A DNA stretch of 64,000 bases, taken from Austropuccinia psidii. Lineage: Eukaryota; Basidiomycota; Pucciniomycetes; Pucciniales; Sphaerophragmiaceae. The stretch is taken from contig JALGQZ010000015.1 of assembly GCA_023105745.1 (NCBI GenBank), positions 813,501 to 877,500 of the forward strand, read 5' to 3'. Shown here in pieces: positions 1 to 11,698 of the stretch. Position 1 is the stretch's first letter; each line of letters begins with the position of its first letter. The notes below the pieces were generated by a model. It was not told the origin of the DNA, did no database searches, and was given only the letters and a program-made list of their open reading frames with translations. Both the position numbers and the translations under genes were made by a program.

Positions 1-1750
1 CAGTAATTATCCACTAGAATCAATTACAAGTATTTATTAATAAACCTTCTTTATTAAAATAATAAAACTATTTTAATGTATAATTATCTTTCTCAAGAAT
101 AATTATAAATATAATTCTTGAAGAAAACAATTACTAGAGAAAAACTTTGCAAATTATGATGAATCACTCACTAATACTCCAAAGAACTTATTAAAGATAG
201 AAGTAGAGAGATTTGACAGATAATTGTGGATTTAAAAGACCAAAAATGCATTTATAACAGTATTACAACAATATTTAGTTTATTTATATGATTTAACGTA
301 TTTCTGATTGATTCTGAAATATTAAAACACTTAAGATAAGTTTTAACTAATACTTACTTGTTAGTAATAAAGGTATAATATAATGATGTGATGATTTGGA
401 AACAACAGCAAGAGGGGGCCTCTTTTAAGTTTAAGACAGCTCACAGAGGTGTTCCATGGAGCAAACTGAAAAAACAGTGAGTGAGAAAACAATAAGCCTT
501 ATTGGATTATTTATTGTATCATCTGTTGTCATATAAGATTATCATAATTACTTAATTGATGCTTTTACATGACTACAAACCCATTTATGGTTAAGAATAA
601 AAGGAGTAAAAATTGTAAATATGCTTTCATTCCAAAATAATTATTCATTTATCCAAATTATCAATGTTATTGGAAGCTTCATCACAGAGTGTATTTTCTG
701 TGAATTTTGAAAGATTCAGTATTTCACACGTAATCATCAAACATGGACTGTAAGTAAAACTTTAAATTTTACTTTTAAAAGTATTATTATTTTTGGTTTT
801 TATATGAATCATTCAGTTATTCATTGGTCCTAAATGTTTAACAAAGATTTGTTAAGAATTGTATTTTTATTGAATTTTTGAAGTTTTTACCTCATTTCTA
901 GGTAGAATTGCAAAAAGCACTATATGGCGGGTTCCTATAAGGTAAATCAATGGATAATAATCCAAAAAGGGTTTCTATGAATTCTTTGGGGTTTATCTAT
1001 GGACAGTAATTAAGAATTGATATGGTTACAGGAGTCTAAGCCACTCTTTACCTCCTTGGCACATCAAAATAGCAGCTTATTTGCTATTTTCTTATGATAT
1101 AATGAAGTTTTGAATTGGTAACCAAGTTCCCAAAAGGTTTTAGTTTACTAATTGGGCCAAATTCAGCCATGGATCCAAGCTTTAAGTCTTTCCATGCCTC
1201 AGAGGCCTCAGAAGCTGGATAACCTGACTCTCTTTGATGTCTGTTGTCCCCCTTGACTGGTTTTTATGTCAAAATAGAAATTCAGGCTCAAAGTGAGATA
1301 TCCACTATGGGTCTACCAAAGGTTTATGTAAGAATACAATAATATTAAGTGCCACAAACATGCATAACACTATTCTTAGTGTATTTGTCACATGGGATTT
1401 CTCACATTCCCATTATTTTGGCGTGAAATTGATAAAAACAAAAATTTTCACGGATCTTTTATGTGATATTGATGATGTGGTATTGAAGTATTTTCCATAT
1501 TACCACCTAAAAAGTTGATTTGACCTTATTCACTCCATGGAGCTACCCTAGGTGAAATTTTGTTTAGAATCCAAATCTGGCCTTAAATTCATGGATTTAC
1601 TTTCTCAATAAAAGGTTATTTATCTTTTCTGAAATCAAAAATAATGAATTTTGAATGTATGACTTACTTATGGGTTATGCATAGTTCAGATTTTCTTTTT
1701 AAGATAATTGCGGCCTATTTGGGTATGTAAAATATATCTCAAGGCTTGCA
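1..1750 (-). repeat. Solo or partial LTR, family C (copy C1), cut by the left window edge
   Basis: Collinear by eye with the split LTR C2 (from about 34727 to 35939, then 56070-56603). Roughly 160 bp of its outer end lie outside the window. The right end AAGGCTTGCA matches the C2 end AAGGCTCACA with two changes. The next base enters element B2 in the middle of ORF1, so C1 probably inserted into B2, but the second target copy is out of view. The sense strand is inferred as minus because the ends resemble those of A and D LTRs, which have internal regions. No ORF of note. Confidence 0.8.
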
Positions 1751-2536
1751 TGGATAGTGGCTTGATTCTCCCTTATCCTGTTTGCCCTCACCTCTAGGAG
1801 TCTGAACTGCCTTGCGGGATTCCAACCTTTGGTTATTACCATAAGGTCTTCAAAGTCTATCTCTTTGAGACATATCTTCTGGAAACTTGCTCCAAGTTCT
1901 TCCCAGTTGGATGCTAGGTTTAACCTGTTGTTCATGCTCCATTGAAAAAGGTCTTTAAGGAGTTGGTGGAGCTGAATAACTTGATCCATTTCCTTCCAGT
2001 CCTCTGGTTTGAGGTGTTTGTTGAATTGGCAAGGGAATGGCATAGTGGGTATAATTTCCCTCAATGTCTTGCCATCCACCACTATGTCCAAGGTGTCCTC
2101 CTTCAGGTCTTCTGGTTCTAGACAAGGCTTATCTGTCCTCTGGCTGGTTCCTTTGGAAGCCAAGGTTTCTGAGATCTACAGGTGACATATCAGTGTTTCC
2201 AAGAAGTCAACAACTTAATTTTCTTAGGGTATTTACCTTTGACTGTGCCTTGTAAAAATCTGTTGTATCCAGCTCTTGGTAATTTGCCTTTAGAGGTTAA
2301 AACTGGGTTGATTATTGTAATCTTCCTTGTAAAATTGGTTAAGGTGGTTTTACCTTGTATTGATGCAGAGTTTTGTGGTTTTCTATCCCTATGAGTGGCA
2401 ATTGGTGTCCAATTTTTAGCTTTACTAAGCCTTTCACTGTGCCTTTTTCCTTTGCCCTTGCTGCCCTCTGGTCCTGAGCATGTCACTTGTGTGTTGGCCT
2501 GTTACCAGGTCTTGATTGGGATGTAGTTTTCTTTGA
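1751..2536 (-). pseudogene. ORF1 of element B2, exons 1 and part of 2 (truncated)
   Basis: On the minus strand, exon 1 is 2536-2237 (300 nt, same length as in B) and exon 2 begins at 2168. The intron between, 2236-2169, is 68 nt exactly as in B, with donor GTAAAT and acceptor CTCAG. A Gag ATG lies in this intron at 2188-2186. Intron 1 would run 3090-2537 (donor GTGAGG, acceptor ATCCAG). Exon 2 encodes the ITKGWNPARQFRLLE segment that matches B. The exon 1 start reads TC where B has TG, so the splice-made start codon is lost here. Truncated at 1751 by C1. Confidence 0.7.
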
Positions 2537-3127
2537 CTGGATAAAACAGGAGAAAGAGGGCTCAATTTCAGTTAAGACTTCTTAAAAGGCTGTTTGCATG
2601 TCTAAGAATGGCCTCTGGGAAATATATTTCTATATTATGCCCTTGTATTATGATAGTGCAATTGAAATTAACAATTAACTATCAGAAATACAGCTTATGA
2701 ATATCTGGTACACTGTTTTTATACCAGTATTACATAGATTAATTTGTAATTAGCAAGTATAATCCAAAAGTGGTTCTTGAAAGGGTAATTGAAATTATCA
2801 ATATACCCAACCACGCCTCTAATACTGCTGTTTTACAGTAAGAGGTGTCCCTTTTAATTAAGCAATAGAAAGTCTTGATGGGTTGAAGTGTTTTCATATG
2901 TGAAAAACACCAAAGATAAAGGTTTTGTGGTGATTAAATTATAATCAACCACACAACAAGGCAATTAAAAAACAAAACCCACAGTGGTATATAGCATATA
3001 CCACTCAAAAAAAACATAAGATATGTATTCTAATTTATTTTTGAATAAAATTACACCTCAAAAAGAAACAAAATTTCATAAAAACCTCACTTTTTTGTGT
3101 AAAAAAGGTCCAAAAATCTAAAAAACA

Positions 3128-3145
3128 CACCGCCAGGCCCCAAAA
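3128..3145 (-). other. Primer-binding region of B2
   Basis: Directly inside the LTR; the minus strand reads TTTTGGGGCCTGGCGGTG, close to the same site in B, D1 and D2. It starts within a few bases of the LTR end and contains TGGGG, as expected for a site complementary to a tRNA ending in CCA. Primer tRNA not identified. Confidence 0.6.
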
Positions 3146-4565
3146 TGTCAGGCTCAGTATATGATGAAGCTGATTAATGAGTATTTGAAAGCTTTAAATA
3201 TGACTGTGACACAGTGAAAATAGTATGAAAAGGATTTTTTGTGATAATAAAAGGTAAATAAAAAAATAATAAGGCCTTTACTATTGAGGATTGGTGGTGG
3301 TGGGCACTGTTGAAAGCCCTGGGTGCAGCTTGACCTTTTGGGTTACAATAATTAAGATTATAATCATACCAGGCTATTTCCAAGAGTGTAATTGTTGTTG
3401 AAAGTTGTACTACGTAGGAATTCAAGAAAAGGAGAGGAACCCTTTTCTGGTGGAGAAAACACTCCATTTTATCCCAAAATGAGGTGAAAAGGTTGTTAGA
3501 CCTCTCCACGTAGAGGAAGTGAATATTTTTCACTTCCAAGGACTGGCTTGTGGTTTGAACAGTGCCTGTATAAAATATATTTGGCTCAGATGTGGCTTTG
3601 AAACCACATCTGAGAAGCTTTCACCAATACAGGGTGAAAACCTTCATCTGGGGACCACACAGCCCTCTTCTGATGTGTATGACATATATAATACTGTACA
3701 GAACCTGTATTGGACCCCAGTATTGAATGAATTATGAGTTATTGTAGTATAAACATGCTTCTTCTTCTGTTTGATACCTCATAATCATAATTATGGGATA
3801 TTATCCCATGGTAAGACTGTATTGGTCAGACTGTGAGATTTTGACGTTAAAACTGCCATAAATTTGTCTGTTTTGAGATATCAAGCTCAGAGATGGTTCA
3901 TTGTGTAGCCCTGAATGTGCTCTACACAATGAAACCTTTTTTGATATTTTTACCATTAAATATGGCAATGTTATGCCATGTACAAGATTTTTTGTACATA
4001 TGTATGATTTACTTAAAATCTGTATAGAGCTTGTTTGCCCCATAAGATTTGTCCTAGAGAAGATATGAGGAAGTGAATGGCACCATCAGATAGCCCTTAT
4101 TTTGTTCTTGTCAAAAATAACCCACCTTTAGGTATCTCACACTAAAACTGTAAAAGCTAGATGAGAGGTGAATGTTTAATTCCCCCTTATTTGACCTTAT
4201 TTTGGCCATAACTCCTGCAATTATTATGCTAGCTCAATTTGGCTAGTAGCATTGAAGAGCCTTGAATGATGGCTTCATTTTTAATACCCAGTTGATGGGG
4301 TTAAGCCTCTTCCTCTGGATTTCAGCTGAGAGGTGAAAATTAAGGTTTATGCTCATCAACAACTTTGAGCAGGAATAACTTTGTTATTATTTGTCCTATG
4401 ATGGTGGGACTTGTGTATTTGGAGAGTTGTGGGTTTCCTCTTTCTTTTGATACCTTTTGAGTTGATTTGGCTCAGCTCCATGGTTTAGGGGTATCTTGGC
4501 TATACCATTGATTTATTGTATTTGGCTGTCATGCTTGTGCTCTGGTTTTGAGTCACAGGCTGACA
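3146..4565 (-). repeat. 5' LTR of element B2
   Basis: 1420 bp, bounded by TGTCAG and CTGACA. It matches the LTRs of B (1430 and 1446 bp) along its whole length with clear divergence. The GGATAAAA TATA-like box and the inner CAGATGTGG hairpin are kept on the minus strand. Confidence 0.88.
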
Positions 4566-5060
4566 GCATTTATGAGCACTTGGTTGTTCCATTTGGGCTC
4601 ACCAATTGTCCTGCCTATTTTCAAACTCTTGAAAATTTTATTTTCTCTGATCTCTTAGATTTTTACATTGTGGTTTATCTGGATTATATTATGGTATCTG
4701 CCAAGTCTGAGGAGGAACATGTTACTGATGTGTCCACTGTTCCTTCCAAACTCAGGGCTAATAAGCTGTTTGAGAAGGCATCCAAGTGCCTTCTTCATGC
4801 TTCAAGTGGTGAATACCTGGGTTATGTTGTTTCTTCTGAAGGCCTCCCAATGAACAAATCAAAAATCCAGAAGATTCCCAATTGGCCTTCTCCATGAAAA
4901 CTCAAGGCTCTTCAATAATTTCTTGGCTTTGCCAACTTCTCACACCAATTCATCAAGAATTATTCCAAGACAATCATTTCACTCACAAAATTCCTCCAGA
5001 AAGATTTAGTTTTTCCCCCAAGAGGAAGCTGTTAGCCAGTTTCACTAACATTCCTTTTTA
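4566..5060 (+). pseudogene. Dead Ty3/gypsy reverse transcriptase fragment (unrelated family)
   Basis: The frame to 4897 reads LVVPFGLTNCPAYFQ, then VVYLDYIMVSAKSEEEHV, then GYVVSSEGL. These are the PFGL, Y-x-DD (here LDYI, second Asp changed) and GYVVS blocks of gypsy RT. After a stop the same frame continues with FLGFANF and FIKNYSK, the usual RT to RNase H connection, again with stops. Several stops fit C to T changes at CAA or CGA codons. The 5' part is missing at the junction with B2. It differs clearly from the RTs of A, B and D (LGH-VSG type), so this is a fourth gypsy lineage. Nonfunctional. Confidence 0.75.
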
Positions 5061-5480
5061 GGGTTTTACCCAGACTTGGAACTCTTTGAATATTCAAAAT
5101 GCTTCTTTTTGGTTATCAAAAATCTACTTGACATTAACCCTGTGAGCTGATCTATAATTAGAATGAGTAATTTAGCTCTAGACAGGGATTTTGTTTGAAT
5201 TAGGCCACAGTTATTCATATTCACGCACTAAAGAGGGAGAAAAGTGGAGCAAAATCCCTGAGAAAGTGGCACGTTGGTGAGATAAATCCTTGCATATTTA
5301 TTATAGAGGTATATCTTCTTATTTCAGGCCAAAGCAAAGATTTTCATTTTTGAATAATGCATTTGTCCTGGATTCCTATTGCAGGGTAAGTCTGATATTC
5401 ATATCACTAGATATTTTTCAGTTGTTAGTGCCAGTTTTGTCTCAAGTATGTGAGTGTTTGCTGGACAGATGAGCAATTGA
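5061..5480. other. No gene recognised
   Basis: AT-rich DNA between the gypsy RT piece and the copia-like piece. It may hold a decayed RNase H continuation of the former at its left end, but I cannot follow a frame. The 60-aa ORF at 5290-5472 shows no family features. Confidence 0.5.
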
Positions 5481-6480
5481 GAACTTGATTTTTTGAGGAA
5501 GACCTCAAGGGTAATTTTTTTCCTTTTGATTTTTCTCTCTTGAGTAATCCTGGAAAGAGCTATGATATTATTAGTTAGACTAAGAACATAAATACAGTCA
5601 ATTAGAACTCAGCAGTTGTTGTTGCTGTCCTCTATTTTTTAATCTCCTCTACCCACTGCTTTCAACCTCCAATGGTCACATCTGGTAGACATAAGGAGAT
5701 TGGTACCTTTCTTTGGGCAATTGTAAAAAAGTTTTTTGTTGAACATGTCACTTGATCCTTGTGTATCTAGAGAAAAATTTAAAGGCTTTCTTTGAACTTT
5801 GAAGGAAGAAGTGATCATCCCTTGTTCTATCGTGCAGTCTCTCTCAGCTTCCCTGTTTAATGTCTCTGGCCTCAGTGCAGGGTGCAGTTTCCAGTATGTT
5901 TGGGGTAGGTGATTTTCCAAAGGGCTGTTCCCGACATTGCTTTTCTAGTGAATGGTTTTAGATTCAAACAATTGCCTTCTGAGAGCTACTTCTTATCACG
6001 AGGTTTTTCTAGGGTTCATTTTATCTTGTTTTAGCGAAATGGCATCCATATTCCCTTGGGTCTAATAGTTGAGAATTAATTTCTCAATCAAATTTTGGAA
6101 ATAACTAGGTAGTTTTTTTCGGATAGAGAAACTGAGGATTTTGTGCCTATTGTTACCCCAAATTTTTTCAATTCTTTGTTGCTCCTCTGGCAATCTGTGA
6201 AAAATTCTGTAGGTTCCTTGGTAGGTAATATTCAATAATATACTTCATACTCTAGCGTGACTGTTGAAAATTTATGAATAAAACAGATTGGTGATCCTCT
6301 TTCATAAGATATGAAGCCTTTCCATTAATACATATTTGTCCACGATTTCCTAAATATCTCTTTACTCTAAAGAGCTGTTGATAATATTGCAGGCTTCTAT
6401 GTTAGTATCTATGAATTTTACTTCAAAAGCTACATTTCGCGCTCCTTGAGGCAGGGTAGCAGTTGTGCAGTGCAATAGTA
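5481..6480 (-). pseudogene. Decayed Ty1/copia-like Gag/protease remnant
   Basis: The clearest part is the open stretch 5920-5639 on the minus strand. It contains YWKLHPALRPE, resembling the tail of a copia Gag zinc knuckle (CWKLHPxLRPE), then SLDTQGSSDMFN, resembling the copia protease core (LDTGASDHMFN) with a disturbed active-site motif, then LKAVGRGD. Past the stop the frame goes on with VLIDCIYVL and SLTNNIIALSR, like the segment between protease and integrase. Upstream (about 5950-6480) scattered Gag-like fragments are visible but unreliable. Family assignment rests on motif resemblance only; both ends are uncertain. Confidence 0.55.
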
Positions 6481-7479
6481 GTTTTCTTTGAAAGAGAAAT
6501 ACAATAGTTCATCTTTCCCAATTGGGAAAGCTTTATTCACTGATCATGGGAAGAGGTCTTTTGGTGAGATGGAATTCAACTTTGGAAGCCTTGAGGTCCT
6601 ATCTTTTAGTTATTTTGTATACCTCAAGAGTGTAAATCTGTGAATATTTTAGGGAGAAAGTTAAAGAGCTAATTTCAGTATTGGAGAAGAACAACAGTGC
6701 ACAAGGAAGGCTAAAGGTACCTAAGGATAAGAAAACAGCTACTTATTATAAAAAAGGATAAACACATAGTAACAGAAACAGTAGCTACATTGTGGAACAA
6801 GAGGAGGTTGGCACTGAATATTAATAACAAGTAGAGTGTAAATCTCAATATGCAATTAGTGAGGGAGTAATTCAAGACCAAATAGAAAGAGTAAATTAGT
6901 TAGATAAAATGATAGATTGAGATAGAAGTAAAGATAATAATAATAAGAACACTGATGGGAAGAAATAAAGGATATTGAGTGGCTTCTATAACAAAGGAGG
7001 ATGGAGAAAGGGAGGGTATTTTTAACTTGAAGATTTCGCCTTTTTAGTGACATTTTTGGTTGGTGGCTATTTCTAAAAAGAAGTTATTTTGAAAGTTGAC
7101 GCTTGTAGATCTCTTCTTCTAGCGGATAATACTGTTAATAAGCCACATTAGGCTTTATACGGAGGACGTTTACTACCCAATGTTGAAAAGTGATACCCCT
7201 ACCTAATTCATTCATCATAGGGTCAGTCTGAAAAAGAGGATTTTCTAAAAAAACATGTCATACTGACACTTTGTTGAAGGAGAGCTTCTGAAGTAGATAA
7301 TATCTAAAATGTTTTACGGCTTATGTTAAAGACTGACGCATTGGGTCTTAGACTAAATAGTTCTTATTTTTTTCATTTAGCTCAAAAGTAACCCAACTCT
7401 TGAAATACAAAAGATATCAATAACAATTACCTGGAATTATGACACTTCAAAACCGGGCTCTTTTAAATACCGAACCAAC
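6481..7479. other. No gene recognised
   Basis: AT-rich with scattered CpG, unlike the CpG-poor elements B and D. ORFs here (up to 65 aa) lack recognisable motifs. Probably old degraded repeat or intergenic DNA. Confidence 0.5.
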
Positions 7480-9370
7480 ATATAAGCAGGTACCCAAAGA
7501 GTTGTCTGTATTTTCATGGGCTTAGAATCTCTCCTCTGGGTTGTCTAATGATGAAAAAATAAGGGAAATCTTATTTAGACATATAAATAACCAGTATTCC
7601 TATAATTCTACGAGTCTTTTTGAAGGATGGAAAATGGATTTTGAGGAAAAGAAAAGTAGAGAAATATTCACTTCTCATATGCCCATATGTGAAAAACGTT
7701 TTCCCGGATCTCCACGAAGCAAAAAATCATACAAATTTTGAGGATTTATTTCTAGATTGATTGATTCTACGGCTCATTTCATGCTATATCTGGGGTTACC
7801 AAATATGGAAAGGACTTCATAAATTGAGTATGAAAATTTTGGCTTGAACGGGATTTATAATCTGGTTGTGATAATGAATTTTTCACACTTCAAAGGAGAA
7901 AGAAATTCAATATTAATAAGGGACTCATTTTCGGTATCATCAAATTCCTCTCATGAGACTCATTGTGTCTTCATGAGATGAAATTCACTTTTAGATATAT
8001 TCTTGATTGCTGAGGAATATGGAGGGCTGTACCTTCAACAGCATGGAATAAAAAAAAATCTTGAAGCTTCAAATGAATGACTTAAAATGTTAATAGAGCT
8101 TAAAATTAATTTCTTCATGGGTGCAGTAGTGTAGCGGTTAAGGTGGTCTTAATGCCAGGGCCCGCTGTTCGAGTCCTGCTCTTGCTCACAGACTCCTTGT
8201 ATGTAGATTTACACATGTAATTGCCTTCCTGAGTCTGTGAGCACTTGTAACTAGTATAAAAGAGCCCAAAAAAAGACCTTGGTAAGGAATTGGGTAGTAA
8301 ATCCCACAGTTTCTTCCCTTCCAAGGTCTATTCAAATGATTCCTACGTTCTTATGAATAGAGAGAATTCAAGACTTGCTTATTGAAACTTAAGTGATAGT
8401 ATAAATTACGAATATATAATGGGAAGTATCAAAGAGTGGATCAAGGTTGTAAAATGCGGATTGAGATAGTGGGTTCTGGCAATGAGACATCCCTAGGGGT
8501 ACCCGTGATGGTCACTACTGTAACTCAATTTTTTAACAATTGGAAAAAGGTTCTATTTTTTAAATACAGCTTTGTTAAAAATATAATTCAAGTAATTTTT
8601 CTTTTATTCCTTCGACTTCTGAGAGAAAAAGGCCAAATGTACCCATTCTGATAGAATTGAGACATCTCCATTTTCCAACAATAGTATCCATTCCGCTTCT
8701 GATTTGAAAACTCAAGGAAAATGAAATTAAAAGGAAATGAAGGTCTAAGTAGCTGTATTGAATGGGTATTTTGTTTCATGAGTAATTTAATATCAATCAG
8801 GAATTGTTTTCGTATGAAAGTTAAGAAAAGAAATATGGAATCAGAGTTATATTTCCAATTGGTATAAATCCGCCACAAAATCAAAAATCACATGATTTTA
8901 GGAAATCCTATATTATTTATAATTTTATCTCCCAAATTTGACATGTCTTGAAGATAATAAAATATATTATAGAAACCTTTAAGAAAGGAATGCTCAGAGC
9001 TTTAGAGATCTTCTAGGGAATTAAAGAAGTTTTTTATTCCAAATTTATTGGGGGAGAAGCTTTCCCTAAAGATTATTTGGGATGAATATTTCAGTTATAT
9101 TCTTAAACTTTCTAAATTTTAATTGCTTATCTGATATTCATCAAATCTTTGTAGCTTCAAAAGTGATATTATTTCACAAACTGACATTAAATGTCATCTT
9201 TACAGAGAAAGATCCACCTTAAGAGGCAGGAAGCTTTATAGAAAATATTGGCTACAATTTCAATACCATGGCCTTCAAGTAATGATTGCACTCATTCCAT
9301 TTTTCTTCAAGTATATTTAGAAGAAACTTCCAGAAAGCCTTAAGATAAAAATAGGAATGGTTTTATTCGA
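7480..9370 (+). repeat. Diverged dispersed repeat F, left copy
   Basis: Collinear by eye with 60470-62430 in the same orientation. Shared landmarks, in order: ATAAGCAGGTAC, a CTCATGAGA hairpin, a tRNA-like segment, two further hairpins, a 66-nt island with two mismatches, then weaker matches such as GACATCTC and TTAGGAAATCCT. Most of the repeat is too diverged to align base by base, and the outer ends are approximate. No coding frame is shared by the two copies. It could be an old transposon or an ancient duplication. Confidence 0.65.
8115..8522 (+). ncRNA. Candidate tRNA-derived SINE or structured noncoding RNA, left copy
   Basis: Starts with a Pol III-like promoter: box A TAGTGTAGCGG (8127-8137), fitting TRGYNNARNNG, and box B GTTCGAGTCC (8167-8176) at normal tRNA spacing. 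Then comes a 13-bp perfect inverted repeat (TGCTCACAGACTC 8183-8195 with GAGTCTGTGAGCA 8231-8243) and a second hairpin with AGACCTTGG and CCAAGGTCT arms (about 8274-8330). It ends in a 66-nt block (8457-8522) nearly identical to 61518-61583. It is not a true tRNA gene, since acceptor and anticodon stems do not fold. A tRNA head plus conserved body fits a SINE; function unknown. Confidence 0.5.
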
Positions 9371-10252
9371 TAAACTATATTCCCTTTTTACTGCAAAACC
9401 TTTACATAACCCCTTTTTCAATATCGTGAACTTAGAACTATCTTCAAAGATTTCAAAATATTAATTGAAAACAATGAATATAAAGTTCAACAAACTGCAA
9501 TGGTTTTTGAAAATCAATCAAGAAATTTTCCCAGGCTTACTTTATGGAGTGGCTCATATTGCTGATTGATAAGGCCAATTATATCCATTTTTAATGGTAA
9601 ATTAAGTTTCAAGAAATACCCAAAGACTATACAGTAGTATTATAGTGGTTATTAATCTTTTGAGAAACGTTCTTATGGCAGGATAAGGTCAATTTTAATT
9701 ATATCAGATTAATGCTTGGAGTATCACTCCTTGATACTTAGAAGCTTGTATGAACCTTGAATATGAATCCTTGGGGAGAAAGATGAGACACTGAAATAAG
9801 TTAGAAGCTAATGAAGAGAAGGGAAATAATATGTATGCTTCCTAAAGACTGAATGGATTTTGTGGCAATAGAAAAAGTCAGCCAATAACCCTTCATTTCA
9901 GGAAACAGGATATCTTGCCCAATTTTAGATAATAATGTCCATAAAAAACCTATTTTTAAATTCTCTACTATTAATGCCCCATTTCCTCATTCTCTTGTTT
10001 TAATATCAAATAAATACAGTCAATACAAGATAGCAACCCATTGCAATCAGTATGATGATACCAGGAATGGTAATGTCACAATACTTTCTGCCTGACCTCA
10101 ACAAAGGAAACTCTTTCCGAAAGCGCTATTGACCTGGTCAAAAGATTGGTTAGTACTGGAAAGCTGTAGATCACATACCATCAGGTGACAGCTAATCAAC
10201 ACATTCCTCTTCTGTCACCATGAAAAATAAATTGAAGAATTGATGATAGTGG
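9371..10252. other. No gene recognised (left flank of the nested block)
   Basis: AT-rich sequence up to the target site of element A (GAGGC, 10253-10257). I see no coding signature. It is probably the pre-insertion DNA; its continuation appears as a short remnant at 24648-24678 and again from 58399. Confidence 0.5.
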
Positions 10253-10257
10253 GAGGC

Positions 10258-11698
10258 TGTAAGGTTTGACTATGAAACAATAAGTAAAAATTACTAATAT
10301 TTTACTTATTGTACTATGAATGTCCTTATAAATGAAATAAATAAGATAAAAATAATTATAATAATAAAGAATTATTATAATTATGGCGTAAAATAATTAT
10401 ATTATTAAATAAATATAATAATATAATTCATATTATAAAAAATAATATATATAAAAGAAATATATCAATATGGGATAATTAATATATTTGAAAGCACTAT
10501 ATTATTGTTACCAACAAATAGTAAAGGCATAAAAAATTGTTTTTTATTAATAAAAAACAATTAATAACAATAATATTACCAATATTACAGTTATAAATTA
10601 ATATAAATACTATTCATATCAATTATAGAATTATTAAAATTGATAATAGAGAAAAGTTATTATAATAAGAGAAATAACCTACTTTTAATGCTTAATATAA
10701 TATTTTTGAGTAGATTTACGCCTAGAAATGTAAATAAAACTTATGTAAATTGTAGTTACAATAAAATCTAAAAGAAATTACAAATTTTCTGGATTTTACG
10801 TGGAATTGAGGTTTTTAAGAGAAATTTAAACAAAAACAATTAAGTAATTGTAATAATCACATCAAAGATGAATATTGTTATAAGATTATCTTTGGTCTTT
10901 AATAATATAAAGTTTTTATATATAAAGAATAGAGAAATTCGATTTTTATTTAATGATTTAATGTTTCGTAAGCATCTGAGGGGGAAATAGAGTAAAAAGA
11001 GCTCTATTTATATTAAATTCCTTCCTCATAGAGTCCAACAGGATTCTAGTAGACGTTCACTGATCATATCCACTAGAATTAATCAATTTTTAAAGGCTCG
11101 GTGACGATTACATCATGATGAAACCATATTATCTCATTATTACGCCATCATTTAGAGTTATCACTATAACTCTACGTTTGATGATGTCAAGACGTGGCAG
11201 AACCCCAAAATTCGTGGATTTTATTGGTTTTAATCATAAAATAACAGTATTCACCAATTGTATCACTCATATGACTGTTAAACTTAATTTAAGGTTACAG
11301 TGAGTGATGATATATGATGAAATTAAGCTCAAACTTTGATCCTTAATGACTTTTAAGATTTACATGCTACAGCAATTCAGAGAGTGAATTTGAATAGCTT
11401 GGCATAACCGTATTATTCTTCCAAGAGAATTTCATTACATCATCAAAACTGTATTTTTGATGATTTTTCGTGTAACTCATCTTTTCTAACGAAACTTAAT
11501 ATTTTAAACTTCAAACCATGATTTCAAGGGGTTATACCTTGAATATTATAATAAAAAACACATCATTCTTCACGAATGAACTAGTAGAATCCAAATTTCT
11601 ACTTTTTTTTAAGTTGGGACCACTTTTACAACAAAGTGGTCAACAGCTCTATTGATTTTAATCAATAATCCCTTACAGGTTTTAACCTTGTTTATAAT
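10258..11698 (-). repeat. Element A 3' LTR, first part
   Basis: Begins TGTAAGGTTTGACTATG and continues beyond solo LTR A2 at 13650-14189. Together they give about 1981 bp versus 1984 bp for the right LTR. ATAAT at 11694-11698 is the A2 target copy (ATAAC with one C to T change). The 62-82 aa plus-strand ORFs in LTRs of this family are antisense to the element and probably fortuitous. Confidence 0.92.

Larger units (their letters stand above)
1751..4565 (-). mobile_element. Truncated Ty3/gypsy element, family B (copy B2): 5' LTR, leader, start of ORF1
   Basis: Read on the minus strand this matches the 5' third of element B (24682-27500): LTR 4565-3146, primer-binding region 3145-3128, leader, ORF1 exon 1 and part of exon 2. 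It stops abruptly at 1751 against LTR C1, so the rest may lie left of the window. At 4565 it abuts a dead RT fragment, which suggests it inserted into an older gypsy element. It serves as an independent, diverged copy for checking the splice signals of family B. Confidence 0.85.

Noticed and set aside
3174..3539. 121-aa minus-strand ORF inside the B2 LTR
   Set aside because: Lies fully within LTR sequence, is not preserved in the LTRs of B and has no motif.
4566..5060. Stops in the dead RT piece taken as repeat-induced point mutation
   Set aside because: A few C to T-type stops are visible, but I found no consistent dinucleotide bias in the window, and element A, although older, keeps CpG sites. 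Not enough evidence.
8115..8192. A functional tRNA gene at the box A/box B segment
   Set aside because: No acceptor or anticodon stem folds around the boxes, and the copy at 61186 has a disrupted box A. Only a tRNA-derived promoter head is supported.
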